Counted from the stretch's first letter, positions 1-5,227 are shown. The stretch is 5,227 nt of DNA from RUG13615 sp040307715 (GCA_040307715.1 JAWRJC010000022.1:1-5227); one strand, 5' to 3'. The notes: generated by a model not told the origin, from the sequence alone. Made by a program: numbers and translations.

Positions 1-1
1 G

Positions 2-1543
2 CCCGCGACCGGTTCCCAGGAGATCCTGATGTCGGCGCTGCAGCCGTCCGAGCTGTGGGAGGAGTCGGGACGCTGGTATCAGTACGGACCGGAGCTGTTC
101 CGTCTCAAGGACCGCAATGACAGACAGTTCTGCCTGGGCCCCACGCATGAAGAGATCTTCACGGATATCGTGCGTGCGGACGTCAGTTCCTGGCGGCAGC
201 TGCCGATGAGTCTGTATCAGATCCAGACCAAGTACCGCGACGAAGCGCGTCCGCGGTTCGGTCTGATGCGCAGCCGCGAGTTCATCATGAAAGACGCGTA
301 TTCGTTCGATCTGGACGAGGCGGGGCTGGATAAGAGCTATCAGGATATGTACGATGCCTACACGAAGGTGTTCACCCGCTGCGGGCTGACATTCCGTCCG
401 GTCGAGGCGGACAGCGGCGCCATCGGCGGCAGCAATTCGCATGAATTTACGGCGCTGTCCGAGGTTGGCGAGAGCGAGATCGCGTACTGTGAAAACTGCG
501 ATATGGCGGCGACCAGCGAACGCGCAGCCTGCGTCGATGCGGTGCCGGCGGAGGAAGAAATGCTGGCCATGGAGGAAGTCCATACGCCCGGCACAAAGAC
601 CATTGAAGAGGTCTGCAACTTCCTCGGTCTGCCCAAGGAAAAGTCGATCAAGGCGCTGCTCTTCGTCACCTACGACGAGAATTATGAACAGAACGGCTAT
701 GTAGCGGCCTTCATCCGCGGCGACCGCGAACTGAACATGACCAAGCTGATCAACGCGCTCGACATCCCGGAACACGCGATCGAGTTCGCAGATGAAAAGG
801 CGATGGGCGCTGTGACCGGCGCGGTCGGCGGTTTCACCGGCCCGGTCGGGCTGCATGACTGCACGATCGTTGTGGACAGCGAACTGCCTGCGCATAAGAA
901 TATGTGCGCCGGCGCCTGCAAAGAAGACCACCATCTGATCAACGTCAACTACGGACGCGATTACAAAGGCGACATCGTCACCGATCTCAAGCTTCTCAAG
1001 GAAGGGGATCCCTGTCCGTGCTGCGGCAAACCGGTCAAGTATGCGCGCGGCATCGAAGTCGGGCAGGTCTTCAAACTCGGCACCAAGTATTCCAAAGCGA
1101 TGGGCGCGACTTACAAAGATGAAAACCAGCAGGATCACGACATCGTCATGGGCTGCTACGGCATCGGCGTCACAAGAACGATGGCGGCGATCGTTGAACA
1201 GCATCACGACGACAACGGCATCATCTGGCCGATGGCGGTGGCGCCGTACCACGTGATCATCACCCTGGTCAAGCCGGACGATGAGGTCCAGGCCAAGGTC
1301 GCAGAATCGCTCTACAGTGAACTGACCGCCAAAGGCGCGGAAGTTCTGCTCGACGACCGCAAAGAGCGGCCGGGCGTAAAGTTCAAGGATGCTGACCTGA
1401 TCGGCATCCCCGTCCGGATCACCGTCGGCAGAGACGCCGCGGACGGCATCGTCGAGTTCAAAGAACGCGCGAAAGAAGAGAATGAAAAGATCACGGCGGA
1501 GGAAGCCGCCGCGAAAGCGCTGGCGCTGATCGCTGCGAAGTAG
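2..1543 (+). CDS. proS: Prolyl-tRNA synthetase, bacterial type with editing domain (5'-truncated by window edge)
   Basis: Class II aminoacyl-tRNA synthetase that charges tRNA-Pro with proline in the cytoplasm. The frame is open from base 2, and the residues before the first ATG (29) already match the family (SQEILM followed by ALQPSELWEESGRW), so ATG 29 is internal. About 60-70 N-terminal residues, including most of motif 1, lie upstream of the window. Visible landmarks are PTHEE (140-154), the motif 2 core YRDE (233-244) followed by RPRFGLMRSREF and MKDAYSFD, and motif 3 GCYGIGVTRT (1151-1180). The insertion (INS) editing domain, which in this family hydrolyses Ala-tRNA-Pro, spans roughly 575-960. 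It contains EKSIKALLF, with a lysine at 650-652 that I equate with the E. coli editing lysine, then RGDRELN and GGFTGPVGL. The C-terminal anticodon-binding domain follows (from WPMAVAPYHV, about 1230) and ends normally at TAG 1541-1543. Two cysteine pairs (CENC at 488-499, CPCC at 1013-1024) flank the INS domain. No terminator follows; the transporter pair begins 36 bases downstream. Confidence 0.97.
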   Translation, partial: PATGSQEILMSALQPSELWEESGRWYQYGPELFRLKDRNDRQFCLGPTHEEIFTDIVRADVSSWRQLPMSLYQIQTKYRDEARPRFGLMRSREFIMKDAYSFDLDEAGLDKSYQDMYDAYTKVFTRCGLTFRPVEADSGAIGGSNSHEFTALSEVGESEIAYCENCDMAATSERAACVDAVPAEEEMLAMEEVHTPGTKTIEEVCNFLGLPKEKSIKALLFVTYDENYEQNGYVAAFIRGDRELNMTKLINALDIPEHAIEFADEKAMGAVTGAVGGFTGPVGLHDCTIVVDSELPAHKNMCAGACKEDHHLINVNYGRDYKGDIVTDLKLLKEGDPCPCCGKPVKYARGIEVGQVFKLGTKYSKAMGATYKDENQQDHDIVMGCYGIGVTRTMAAIVEQHHDDNGIIWPMAVAPYHVIITLVKPDDEVQAKVAESLYSELTAKGAEVLLDDRKERPGVKFKDADLIGIPVRITVGRDAADGIVEFKERAKEENEKITAEEAAAKALALIAAK

Positions 1544-1557
1544 CGGCGGGCGTACAG
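1543..1557 (+). repeat. Direct repeat copy A, left of the transporter pair
   Basis: GCGGCGGGCGTACAG begins on the last base of the proS stop codon. It matches 14 of 15 bases of copy B (2749-2763), which lies just after the stop codon of the second transporter gene. Downstream of both copies CCC and TTGCA recur in the same order with different spacing. Function unknown. It could be a relic of an insertion event, a dispersed intergenic repeat of this genome, or chance. Confidence 0.45.
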
Positions 1558-1579
1558 CCCGGATTGCAGCAGAAGAACC

Positions 1580-2206
1580 ATGATGAACGACCTGCAGCAA
1601 CAAAAGGATAACAGAACAAACAAGCAGCAAGGGGGCCGTGCCAAACGCGGGGCCCTCTTGTGGCAGTTGTTCGTGTCTTTTTTCCGGATCGGGCTGTTCA
1701 CGATCGGCGGGGGGCTTGCGATGATCCCGCTGCTTGACAGGATCGCTGTCAGAGAGAAAAAGTGGTTCGATGAAGAGGAAATGATGGAATGCATCGCGGT
1801 GAGCCAATCGCTGCCCGGTGTTGTCGCAGTCAATATGGCGACCTATGTCGGCAAGCGCAAAGGGGGTTTTGCCGGCGCGCTGCTGGCGACGCTCGGCGTT
1901 ATCCTGCCGTCTTTTATCATCATCCTCGTCATTGCGAATGTCCTGCTCCGTGTCGGAGACAATCCATATCTGGCAGGAGCCTTCACCGGCATCAAGGCGG
2001 CGATTTGCGGGATGATCCTGGCGGCCGTGATCCGGCTTGGCCGGCACAATCTGAAGGACGCATTCGGATGGATTATCGCGCTTGCGGCATTCATTCTGAT
2101 CGTTTTCCTTCAAGTGAATGTAGTCTGGGTGATCCTCGGTGCGGCTGTGCTCGGAGTTGTATGGGCACTGGCGCGGAATACGCGGTCCGAGAAAGGAGGA
2201 GACTGA
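1580..2206 (+). CDS. Chromate transporter family (CHR) subunit, first of a pair
   Basis: Inner-membrane protein of 208 residues with one CHR domain. Family members export chromate or import/export related anions such as sulfate; the true substrate here is unknown. The diagnostic N-terminal motif FFRIGLFTIGGGLAMIPLL covers residues 34-52, followed by EEMMECIAVSQSLPG (67-80), AVNMATYVG (83-91), ALLATLGVILPSF (100-112) and GAFTGIKAA (133-141). Hydrophobic segments lie at about 27-50, 71-91, 97-124, 133-153, 162-178 and 180-198. The short length matches the split CHR type that works as a two-gene pair (as in B. subtilis ywrA/ywrB), not the roughly 400-residue fused type. The first 26 residues are polar, rich in Gln, Asn and Lys, and not typical. 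ATG 1580 has only a weak ribosome binding site, and an in-frame TTG at 1658, right before the first membrane segment, is an alternative start. The usual TPGP is SLPGV here. The gene ends one base before the next start codon. Confidence 0.9.
   Translation: MMNDLQQQKDNRTNKQQGGRAKRGALLWQLFVSFFRIGLFTIGGGLAMIPLLDRIAVREKKWFDEEEMMECIAVSQSLPGVVAVNMATYVGKRKGGFAGALLATLGVILPSFIIILVIANVLLRVGDNPYLAGAFTGIKAAICGMILAAVIRLGRHNLKDAFGWIIALAAFILIVFLQVNVVWVILGAAVLGVVWALARNTRSEKGGD
1629..1659 (+). other. Strong GC-rich hairpin inside the 5' end of the first CHR gene
   Basis: The left arm AAGGGGGCC (1629-1637) pairs with the right arm GGCCCTCTT (1651-1659): nine pairs including one G-U, around a 13-base loop. C1628-G1660 and a G-U pair at 1627/1661 extend it. 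An A-rich run (about 1597-1630) precedes it and T-rich sequence with a run of six T (1677-1682) lies some 17 bases after it, too far for a standard intrinsic terminator. It may be a weak proS terminator or attenuator, an mRNA structure that tunes translation of the transporter, or simply coding sequence. Confidence 0.5.
2194..2199 (+). promoter_or_regulatory. Ribosome binding site of the second CHR gene
   Basis: A perfect AGGAGG, eight bases before ATG 2208 and inside the last codons of the upstream gene. It fixes the start at 2208 in preference to the in-frame ATG at 2139, which would add 23 residues that lack family similarity and overlap the preceding gene. Confidence 0.9.
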
Positions 2207-2207
2207 T

Positions 2208-2744
2208 ATGCAGGCTCTCTTTTCTTTGTTCGCAGCCTTTTTTAAGATCGGTCTGTTCGGTTTCGGCGGCGGGATCGCCATGCTGCCGCTGATTTTCCAG
2301 ACGGTCAGGTCTTTCCATCTGATGAGCGCATCGGAGTTCGCGGATCTGGTCGCGATCTCGCAGGTGACGCCGGGGCCGATCGCTGTCAACGCGGCGACGT
2401 TTGTCGGATTCCACTATGCGGGGGTGGCAGGCTCGCTGGCGGCGACACTGGGGGTCGTGATCCCGCCTTTCGTCATCATGCTGCTGGCGTTGCGATTCCT
2501 TGACACGTACAAGGAGAGCCGCATCGTGCAGGGCGTATTTGCCGGGATCAAGCCTGCGACGATCGGTCTGATCGCCTCGGCGGTGGTCTTCATGGCACAG
2601 ACAGTGCTCATCGCCGGCAGCGCGGCGGCAGTGGTGCCGTGCATCCTGTTTCTGGCTGCATTCGGCATTTCCATGACCGGGAAGATCAACCCGATCTATA
2701 TTATCCTTGTCATGGCGGCGGCAGGAGCGGTTTTCTGCAGCTGA
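2208..2744 (+). CDS. Chromate transporter family (CHR) subunit, second of a pair
   Basis: Inner-membrane CHR-domain protein of 178 residues, paralogous to the gene just upstream, with which it probably forms a heteromeric transporter. Family substrates are chromate and similar oxyanions; the substrate here is not shown by sequence. It begins directly with the family motif: LFAAFFKIGLFGFGGGIAML occupies residues 7-26. It continues with FADLVAISQVTPGPIAVN (44-61, with the canonical TPGP), AATFVG (62-67), SLAATLGVVIPPF (76-88) and GVFAGIKPATIGL (109-121). Hydrophobic segments lie at about 4-30, 43-67, 71-98, 107-131, 134-155 and 161-177. The protein ends almost at the membrane, with no C-terminal tail. 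Stop and start of the two CHR genes are separated by one base (TGA 2204-2206, ATG 2208-2210), a classic sign of translational coupling and an obligate pair. The start is supported by AGGAGG eight bases upstream. Confidence 0.92.
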   Translation: MQALFSLFAAFFKIGLFGFGGGIAMLPLIFQTVRSFHLMSASEFADLVAISQVTPGPIAVNAATFVGFHYAGVAGSLAATLGVVIPPFVIMLLALRFLDTYKESRIVQGVFAGIKPATIGLIASAVVFMAQTVLIAGSAAAVVPCILFLAAFGISMTGKINPIYIILVMAAAGAVFCS

Positions 2745-2748
2745 CCAT

Positions 2749-2763
2749 GCGGCGGGTGTACAG
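2749..2763 (+). repeat. Direct repeat copy B, right of the transporter pair
   Basis: GCGGCGGGTGTACAG starts four bases after the stop codon of the second CHR gene and differs from copy A (1543-1557) at one base. It sits just upstream of the cyclophilin promoter's -35 box (2771). See copy A for interpretations. Confidence 0.45.
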
Positions 2764-2770
2764 TTAGCCC

Positions 2771-2799
2771 TTGCACACCGGGGGCGGAAGATGGATAAT
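2771..2799 (+). promoter_or_regulatory. Vegetative (sigma-A-type) promoter for the cyclophilin-MBL operon
   Basis: The -35 box TTGCAC (2771-2776; first three bases match consensus) is followed by exactly 17 bases and the -10 box GATAAT (2794-2799; five of six match). The region around the -10 is clearly AT-rich against GC-rich surroundings. Transcription would start near 2806, giving a leader of about 38 bases before ATG 2844. A second TATA-like hexamer, TATACT (2801-2806), lacks a -35 at suitable distance. Confidence 0.65.
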
Positions 2800-2843
2800 A
2801 TATACTAGAGAGATATGTGAGTAAACTCTACGGAGGTATTTGA

Positions 2844-3326
2844 ATGAAAAGATTCATGATCGAGATGGAAAACGGCGAAGTGATGAAGGGCGAACTCTAT
2901 GAGGATATCGCTCCGAAAACAGTCGAGAATTTCGAAAAACTGGTCAATGATAAGTTCTATGACGGCCTGACCTTCCACCGTGTCATTCCGGGTTTTATGA
3001 TCCAGGGCGGCTGCCCGAAGGGCAACGGAACGGGCGGCCCGGGTTGGACGATTCCCGGCGAATTCCTGTACAACGGGTTCAGGAACGATCTCAAGCACGA
3101 CAGGGGCGTTCTGTCCATGGCGCGTGCGATGGACCCGAACTCCGCCGGCAGCCAGTTCTTCATCATGGTCGAGAAATCCCCGCATCTCGACGGGCAGTAT
3201 GCCGCGTTCGGCAGGATCACCGAAGGGATGGAAGCAGCGGATCATATCGTGAGTGTGGCGACGGACTACAGCGACCGTCCGCTGGAACCGCAGGTGATCA
3301 AACAGATCCGGATGATCGAGGAGTAA
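2844..3326 (+). CDS. ppiB: Cyclophilin-type peptidyl-prolyl cis-trans isomerase, cytoplasmic
   Basis: Catalyses cis-trans isomerisation of Xaa-Pro bonds in protein folding. It has 160 residues, a single cyclophilin domain, and no signal peptide or lipobox, so it is cytoplasmic like other short bacterial PpiB proteins. Active-site motifs are FHRVIPGFMIQGG (44-56), supplying the catalytic Arg46, Phe51 and Gln54 (R55, F60, Q63 of human CypA), and GVLSMARAMDPNSAGSQFFI (88-107) with Gln104 and Phe106. In LDGQYAAFG (115-123) the CypA Trp121 position is His114 and the His126 position is Tyr119. Such changes are seen in bacterial members and are expected to weaken cyclosporin binding; that expectation is inference. 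ATG 2844 has a GGAGG seven bases upstream. The gene has its own promoter (2771-2799) and is followed after 29 bases by the MBL gene, so the two are probably one transcript. The symbol is given by family type, not by ortholog proof. Confidence 0.95.
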   Translation: MKRFMIEMENGEVMKGELYEDIAPKTVENFEKLVNDKFYDGLTFHRVIPGFMIQGGCPKGNGTGGPGWTIPGEFLYNGFRNDLKHDRGVLSMARAMDPNSAGSQFFIMVEKSPHLDGQYAAFGRITEGMEAADHIVSVATDYSDRPLEPQVIKQIRMIEE

Positions 3327-3343
3327 GCGGGGACAGCAGTACA

Positions 3344-3349
3344 AGGAGG
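3344..3349 (+). promoter_or_regulatory. Ribosome binding site of the MBL/beta-CASP gene
   Basis: AGGAGG, six bases before ATG 3356. It settles the start at 3356: the same frame is open back to 3044, but that upstream stretch is an out-of-frame reading of the cyclophilin gene and gives a low-complexity Arg/Ser/Gly-rich sequence, whereas the beta-lactamase fold begins exactly at 3356 with MNIKFCGAASGVTGSC. Confidence 0.9.
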
Positions 3350-3355
3350 CTATCA

Positions 3356-5062
3356 ATGAATATCAAGTTTTGCGGCGCGGCGTCGGGCGTTACGGGATCC
3401 TGCCACCTGCTGACATGCGGCAAGCATCAGATCCTGCTGGACTGCGGACAGTTCCAGGGGAGCAAACAGGAAGAGGCGCTCAACTATGAAGAGTTCCCGT
3501 TCGACCCCGCGGAGGTCGAAGCGGTCATCCTGAGCCATGCCCACATCGACCACTGCGGCCGTCTTCCCGTTCTGGTCAAGAAGGGTTTTAAGGGCAAGAT
3601 CTACTGCACCGACGCAACGGCGGACCTGCTGGATGTCATGCTGAAGGACAGCGGGTATATCCACGAGAAGGACGCGGAGCAGCAGAACCGCAAGAACATG
3701 CGTGCGGGCAAAGCGGAGATCGTTCCGCTTTACACATACAACGACGCGCTCGATACCCTGAAGTTCGTACAACCGGTGCTGTACGACCAGTTGATCGAGA
3801 TCAACCACGACATGAAGATCGTCTTCAACGACGCAGGGCACATCCTCGGCAGCGCGATCACCGAGATCTGGGCAGCGGAAGATGACAAAGTCAGCAAGAT
3901 CGTCTTCTCCGGCGACATCGGCATGAAAGACAAACCGATCTTGCGCGATCCGGTCACGATCAAGAAGGCGGATTACGTCATCATGGAGAGCACGTACGGC
4001 GACCGTCTGCACCCCGAACAGGGTAAGGGCGGCATCGAGGACCTGCTCGAGATCATCGTAAAGACCGTCAAGCGCGGCGGTAAGATCATCATCCCGTCCT
4101 TCGCGGTCGGCAGGACGCAGGATCTGATCTACGAACTCAACAGATACTACGAGGACAAGTCGAGCCCGTACAGAGATATCCTGGAAAACCTGGAAGTCTA
4201 CGTGGACAGCCCCATGGCGACGACGGCGACGGAAGTCTTCAAGAACAACGCGCAGGTCTTTGACGATGAGACCAAGGACTACATCCTCAAGGGCGACAAC
4301 CCGCTCGATTTCAAGAACCTGAAATTCACCCGCACGACGGACGAGAGCCGCGCGCTCAACTTCGACAACACGCCGAAGATCATCATTTCCGCCAGCGGCA
4401 TGTGCGAAGCGGGGCGTATCCGCCACCACCTCAAGCACAATCTGTGGGATCCGAAGAACAGCGTTGTCTTCGTCGGCTATCAGGCGGAGGGCACATTGGG
4501 GCGTCTTCTCATCGACGGGATCAAGGATGTGACGCTGTTCGGCGAACAGATCCACGTCAACGCGCAGATCTACGACCTTGAAGGGTTCTCCGGGCACGCT
4601 GACAGAGACGGTCTGTTCGAGTGGCTGGCCGGCTTCAAGGTCAAGCCGCCGAAGCAGGTCTTCCTCGTCCACGGCGAGCCGGATGCGAAGGAAGCTTTTG
4701 CAGATTATGTGCAGGAGCATCTCGGCTACAGACCGACCGTCGTACACGGTGTCAGCGAGTATGAACTGGAATCTGCCAACGAGCTGACCAGAGAGGAAGC
4801 CAAGCGGGATATCATCGACGTGAAAGCCGTCGAGATCATCCGCAAGAGGATCGCGGACGTACACAGCGAACTCGAAAGTGTCCTGTTCCAGAGCAACCAG
4901 CTGCTGGATGGCGACAAAGCTTCTCCGGAGCGTCTCGCCGAACTCAACAACCTGCTTCTCGAACTGGAGAAAAACACGCTCAACCTCGGCTCGACCATTA
5001 CCAAGGAAGAACGCGAGCGCCAGATCGTTACCGAGAGCGGCGGGCAGGCGGAACACGAATAG
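3356..5062 (+). CDS. MBL-fold/beta-CASP metallohydrolase, CPSF/YSH1-like RNase
   Basis: 568 residues. Predicted zinc-dependent cytoplasmic nuclease acting on RNA, by family similarity to CPSF73/YSH1 and the Thermus RNase TTHA0252; the true substrate is unknown. The metallo-beta-lactamase domain (about 1-210) carries the HxHxDH motif as HAHIDHCG (His61, His63, Asp65, His66), His162 in GHILGS and Asp187 in SGDIG, a complete two-metal set. The beta-CASP domain (about 211-440) carries motif A Glu211 in MESTYGDR, PSFAVGRTQ (247-255), SASGMCEAGR (345-354), motif B His414 in GFSGHAD and motif C His439 in FLVHGEP. Histidine at motif C fits RNA rather than DNA substrates. Residues about 478-568 form a charged, probably helical extension beyond the minimal roughly 430-450 residue enzyme. 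This extension could bind RNA or a partner. The gene lies 29 bases after the cyclophilin and no terminator separates them. No key residue is missing. An RNase J assignment is less likely because the SGMCEAGR and SGHAD features fit the YSH1-type COG1236 group better. Confidence 0.93.
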   Translation: MNIKFCGAASGVTGSCHLLTCGKHQILLDCGQFQGSKQEEALNYEEFPFDPAEVEAVILSHAHIDHCGRLPVLVKKGFKGKIYCTDATADLLDVMLKDSGYIHEKDAEQQNRKNMRAGKAEIVPLYTYNDALDTLKFVQPVLYDQLIEINHDMKIVFNDAGHILGSAITEIWAAEDDKVSKIVFSGDIGMKDKPILRDPVTIKKADYVIMESTYGDRLHPEQGKGGIEDLLEIIVKTVKRGGKIIIPSFAVGRTQDLIYELNRYYEDKSSPYRDILENLEVYVDSPMATTATEVFKNNAQVFDDETKDYILKGDNPLDFKNLKFTRTTDESRALNFDNTPKIIISASGMCEAGRIRHHLKHNLWDPKNSVVFVGYQAEGTLGRLLIDGIKDVTLFGEQIHVNAQIYDLEGFSGHADRDGLFEWLAGFKVKPPKQVFLVHGEPDAKEAFADYVQEHLGYRPTVVHGVSEYELESANELTREEAKRDIIDVKAVEIIRKRIADVHSELESVLFQSNQLLDGDKASPERLAELNNLLLELEKNTLNLGSTITKEERERQIVTESGGQAEHE

Positions 5063-5089
5063 CCACCGCGCAAGCCTGCTGATGCGGCA

Positions 5090-5118
5090 TTGACAACCAC
5101 TTGAAAAACAACTATATT
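5090..5118 (+). promoter_or_regulatory. Strong sigma-A-type promoter of the tRNA-Gly gene
   Basis: A perfect -35 box TTGACA (5090-5095), a 17-base spacer and the -10 box TATATT (5113-5118; five of six match), in an AT-rich patch. The expected start of transcription is near 5124-5126, about 27 bases before the mature tRNA 5' end. The quality of the match fits a highly expressed stable-RNA gene. Confidence 0.85.
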
Positions 5119-5123
5119 AAATA

Positions 5124-5145
5124 GGCAGTCCCATTGCGGGCTGCC
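5124..5145 (+). other. Compact hairpin between promoter and tRNA (5' leader of the pre-tRNA)
   Basis: GGCAG (5124-5128) pairs with CTGCC (5141-5145) and CCC (5130-5132) with GGG (5138-5140), with one bulged T (5129) and a five-base loop ATTGC. The structure starts where transcription is predicted to begin, so the primary tRNA transcript would open with it; six bases separate it from the mature tRNA. No T run follows on the + strand, so it is not a standard intrinsic terminator in that direction. On the minus strand it would be followed by TATTTAATAT, a weak terminator at best. Confidence 0.6.
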
Positions 5146-5151
5146 TCATAT

Positions 5152-5225
5152 GCGGGCGTAGTTTAGTGGTAAAATATGAGCTTCCCAAGCTTAGGTTGAG
5201 GGTTCGATTCCCTTCGCCCGCTCCA
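5152..5225 (+). tRNA. trnG: tRNA-Gly, anticodon CCC
   Basis: 74 bases including an encoded CCA (5223-5225). The acceptor stem GCGGGCG/CGCCCGC is seven perfect pairs with discriminator T (5222). The D arm is GTTT/AAAT with the short loop AGTGGTA. The anticodon stem TGAGC/GCTTA closes the loop TTCCCAA, placing CCC at 5184-5186, which reads GGG codons. The variable loop is four bases. The T arm GAGGG/CCCTT has the loop TTCGATT. Overall form and short D loop are typical of glycine tRNAs. It is driven by its own promoter (5090-5118). Only two bases of the window follow it, so a terminator or further tRNAs cannot be judged. Confidence 0.97.
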
Positions 5226-5227
5226 AA

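Noticed and set aside
29..31. ATG 29 as the proS start codon
   Set aside because: Family-matching residues continue in frame back to base 2, so this methionine is internal and the gene is cut by the window edge.
2139..2207. An upstream ATG for the second CHR gene
   Set aside because: It overlaps the first CHR gene, gives residues unlike the family, and lacks a ribosome binding site, whereas ATG 2208 has a perfect one.
2755..2779. GGTGT/ACACC inverted repeat as a terminator of the CHR pair
   Set aside because: It has only five pairs with a 15-base loop and no following T run, and it overlaps the -35 box of the cyclophilin promoter.
2806..2830. TAGAG/CTCTA stem in the cyclophilin 5' leader as a regulatory element
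   Set aside because: A five-pair, AT-containing stem with a 15-base loop is too weak to support a call. No riboswitch-like architecture is present in the roughly 38-base leader.
3044..3355. A 104-residue N-terminal extension of the MBL protein in the same frame
   Set aside because: This is an out-of-frame reading of the cyclophilin gene. The beta-lactamase fold and an AGGAGG site both place the start at 3356.
2805..3356. Minus-strand open frame opposite the cyclophilin gene
   Set aside because: The sense strand encodes a clear, complete cyclophilin with a promoter and ribosome binding site. The antisense frame has no start signals or domain features.
3353..5056. A 567-codon open frame on the minus strand covering the whole MBL gene
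   Set aside because: Its codons are exact reverse complements of the sense codons. It stays open because the gene does not use TTA, CTA or TCA in frame, as expected from GC-rich codon choice. It has no ribosome binding site and no recognisable protein features, and its stop is supplied by the TCA just before ATG 3356.
5063..5089. Terminator for the MBL gene
   Set aside because: Only a four-pair CCGC/GCGG match can be drawn, with no T run. I see no convincing terminator before the tRNA promoter.

Overview
The window reads as chromosomal, housekeeping-type DNA of a bacterium, most likely a moderately GC-rich member of the Bacillota (Clostridia or Erysipelotrichia). This placement is an inference. 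It rests on strong AGGAGG-type ribosome binding sites, a tRNA gene with an encoded CCA end, a pair of short single-domain chromate-transporter genes, and a bacterial-type prolyl-tRNA synthetase. All recognisable genes lie on the + strand. No stretch longer than about 100 bases lacks a gene or RNA.

Layout, left to right. (1) 2-1543: 3' nine-tenths of proS (prolyl-tRNA synthetase with editing domain); its start lies outside the window. (2) 1580-2206 and 2208-2744: two tightly coupled genes for short CHR-family transporter subunits, probably a heteromeric inner-membrane anion (chromate-like) transporter. No promoter is visible in the 36 bases before them, so they may be read through from proS. 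(3) 2745-2843: a 99-base gap with a near-ideal vegetative promoter. (4) 2844-3326: a single-domain cyclophilin (peptidyl-prolyl isomerase). (5) 3356-5062: a metallo-beta-lactamase/beta-CASP RNase-like protein of the CPSF/YSH1 type with a helical C-terminal extension, 29 bases behind the cyclophilin and probably co-transcribed with it. (6) 5063-5151: a gap with a strong sigma-A-type promoter followed by a compact hairpin. (7) 5152-5225: tRNA-Gly with anticodon CCC.

Together the genes serve translation and RNA or protein maintenance (tRNA charging, tRNA, RNA processing, protein folding), with an ion transporter pair set between them. A 15-base near-identical sequence occurs in both gaps that bracket the transporter pair, which may mean the pair is an insertion. 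I see no phage, transposase, CRISPR, toxin-antitoxin or defence genes and no clearly new system. The most useful leads are the flanking repeats, a strong hairpin inside the 5' end of the first transporter gene, and the hairpin that would form the 5' leader of the tRNA transcript.
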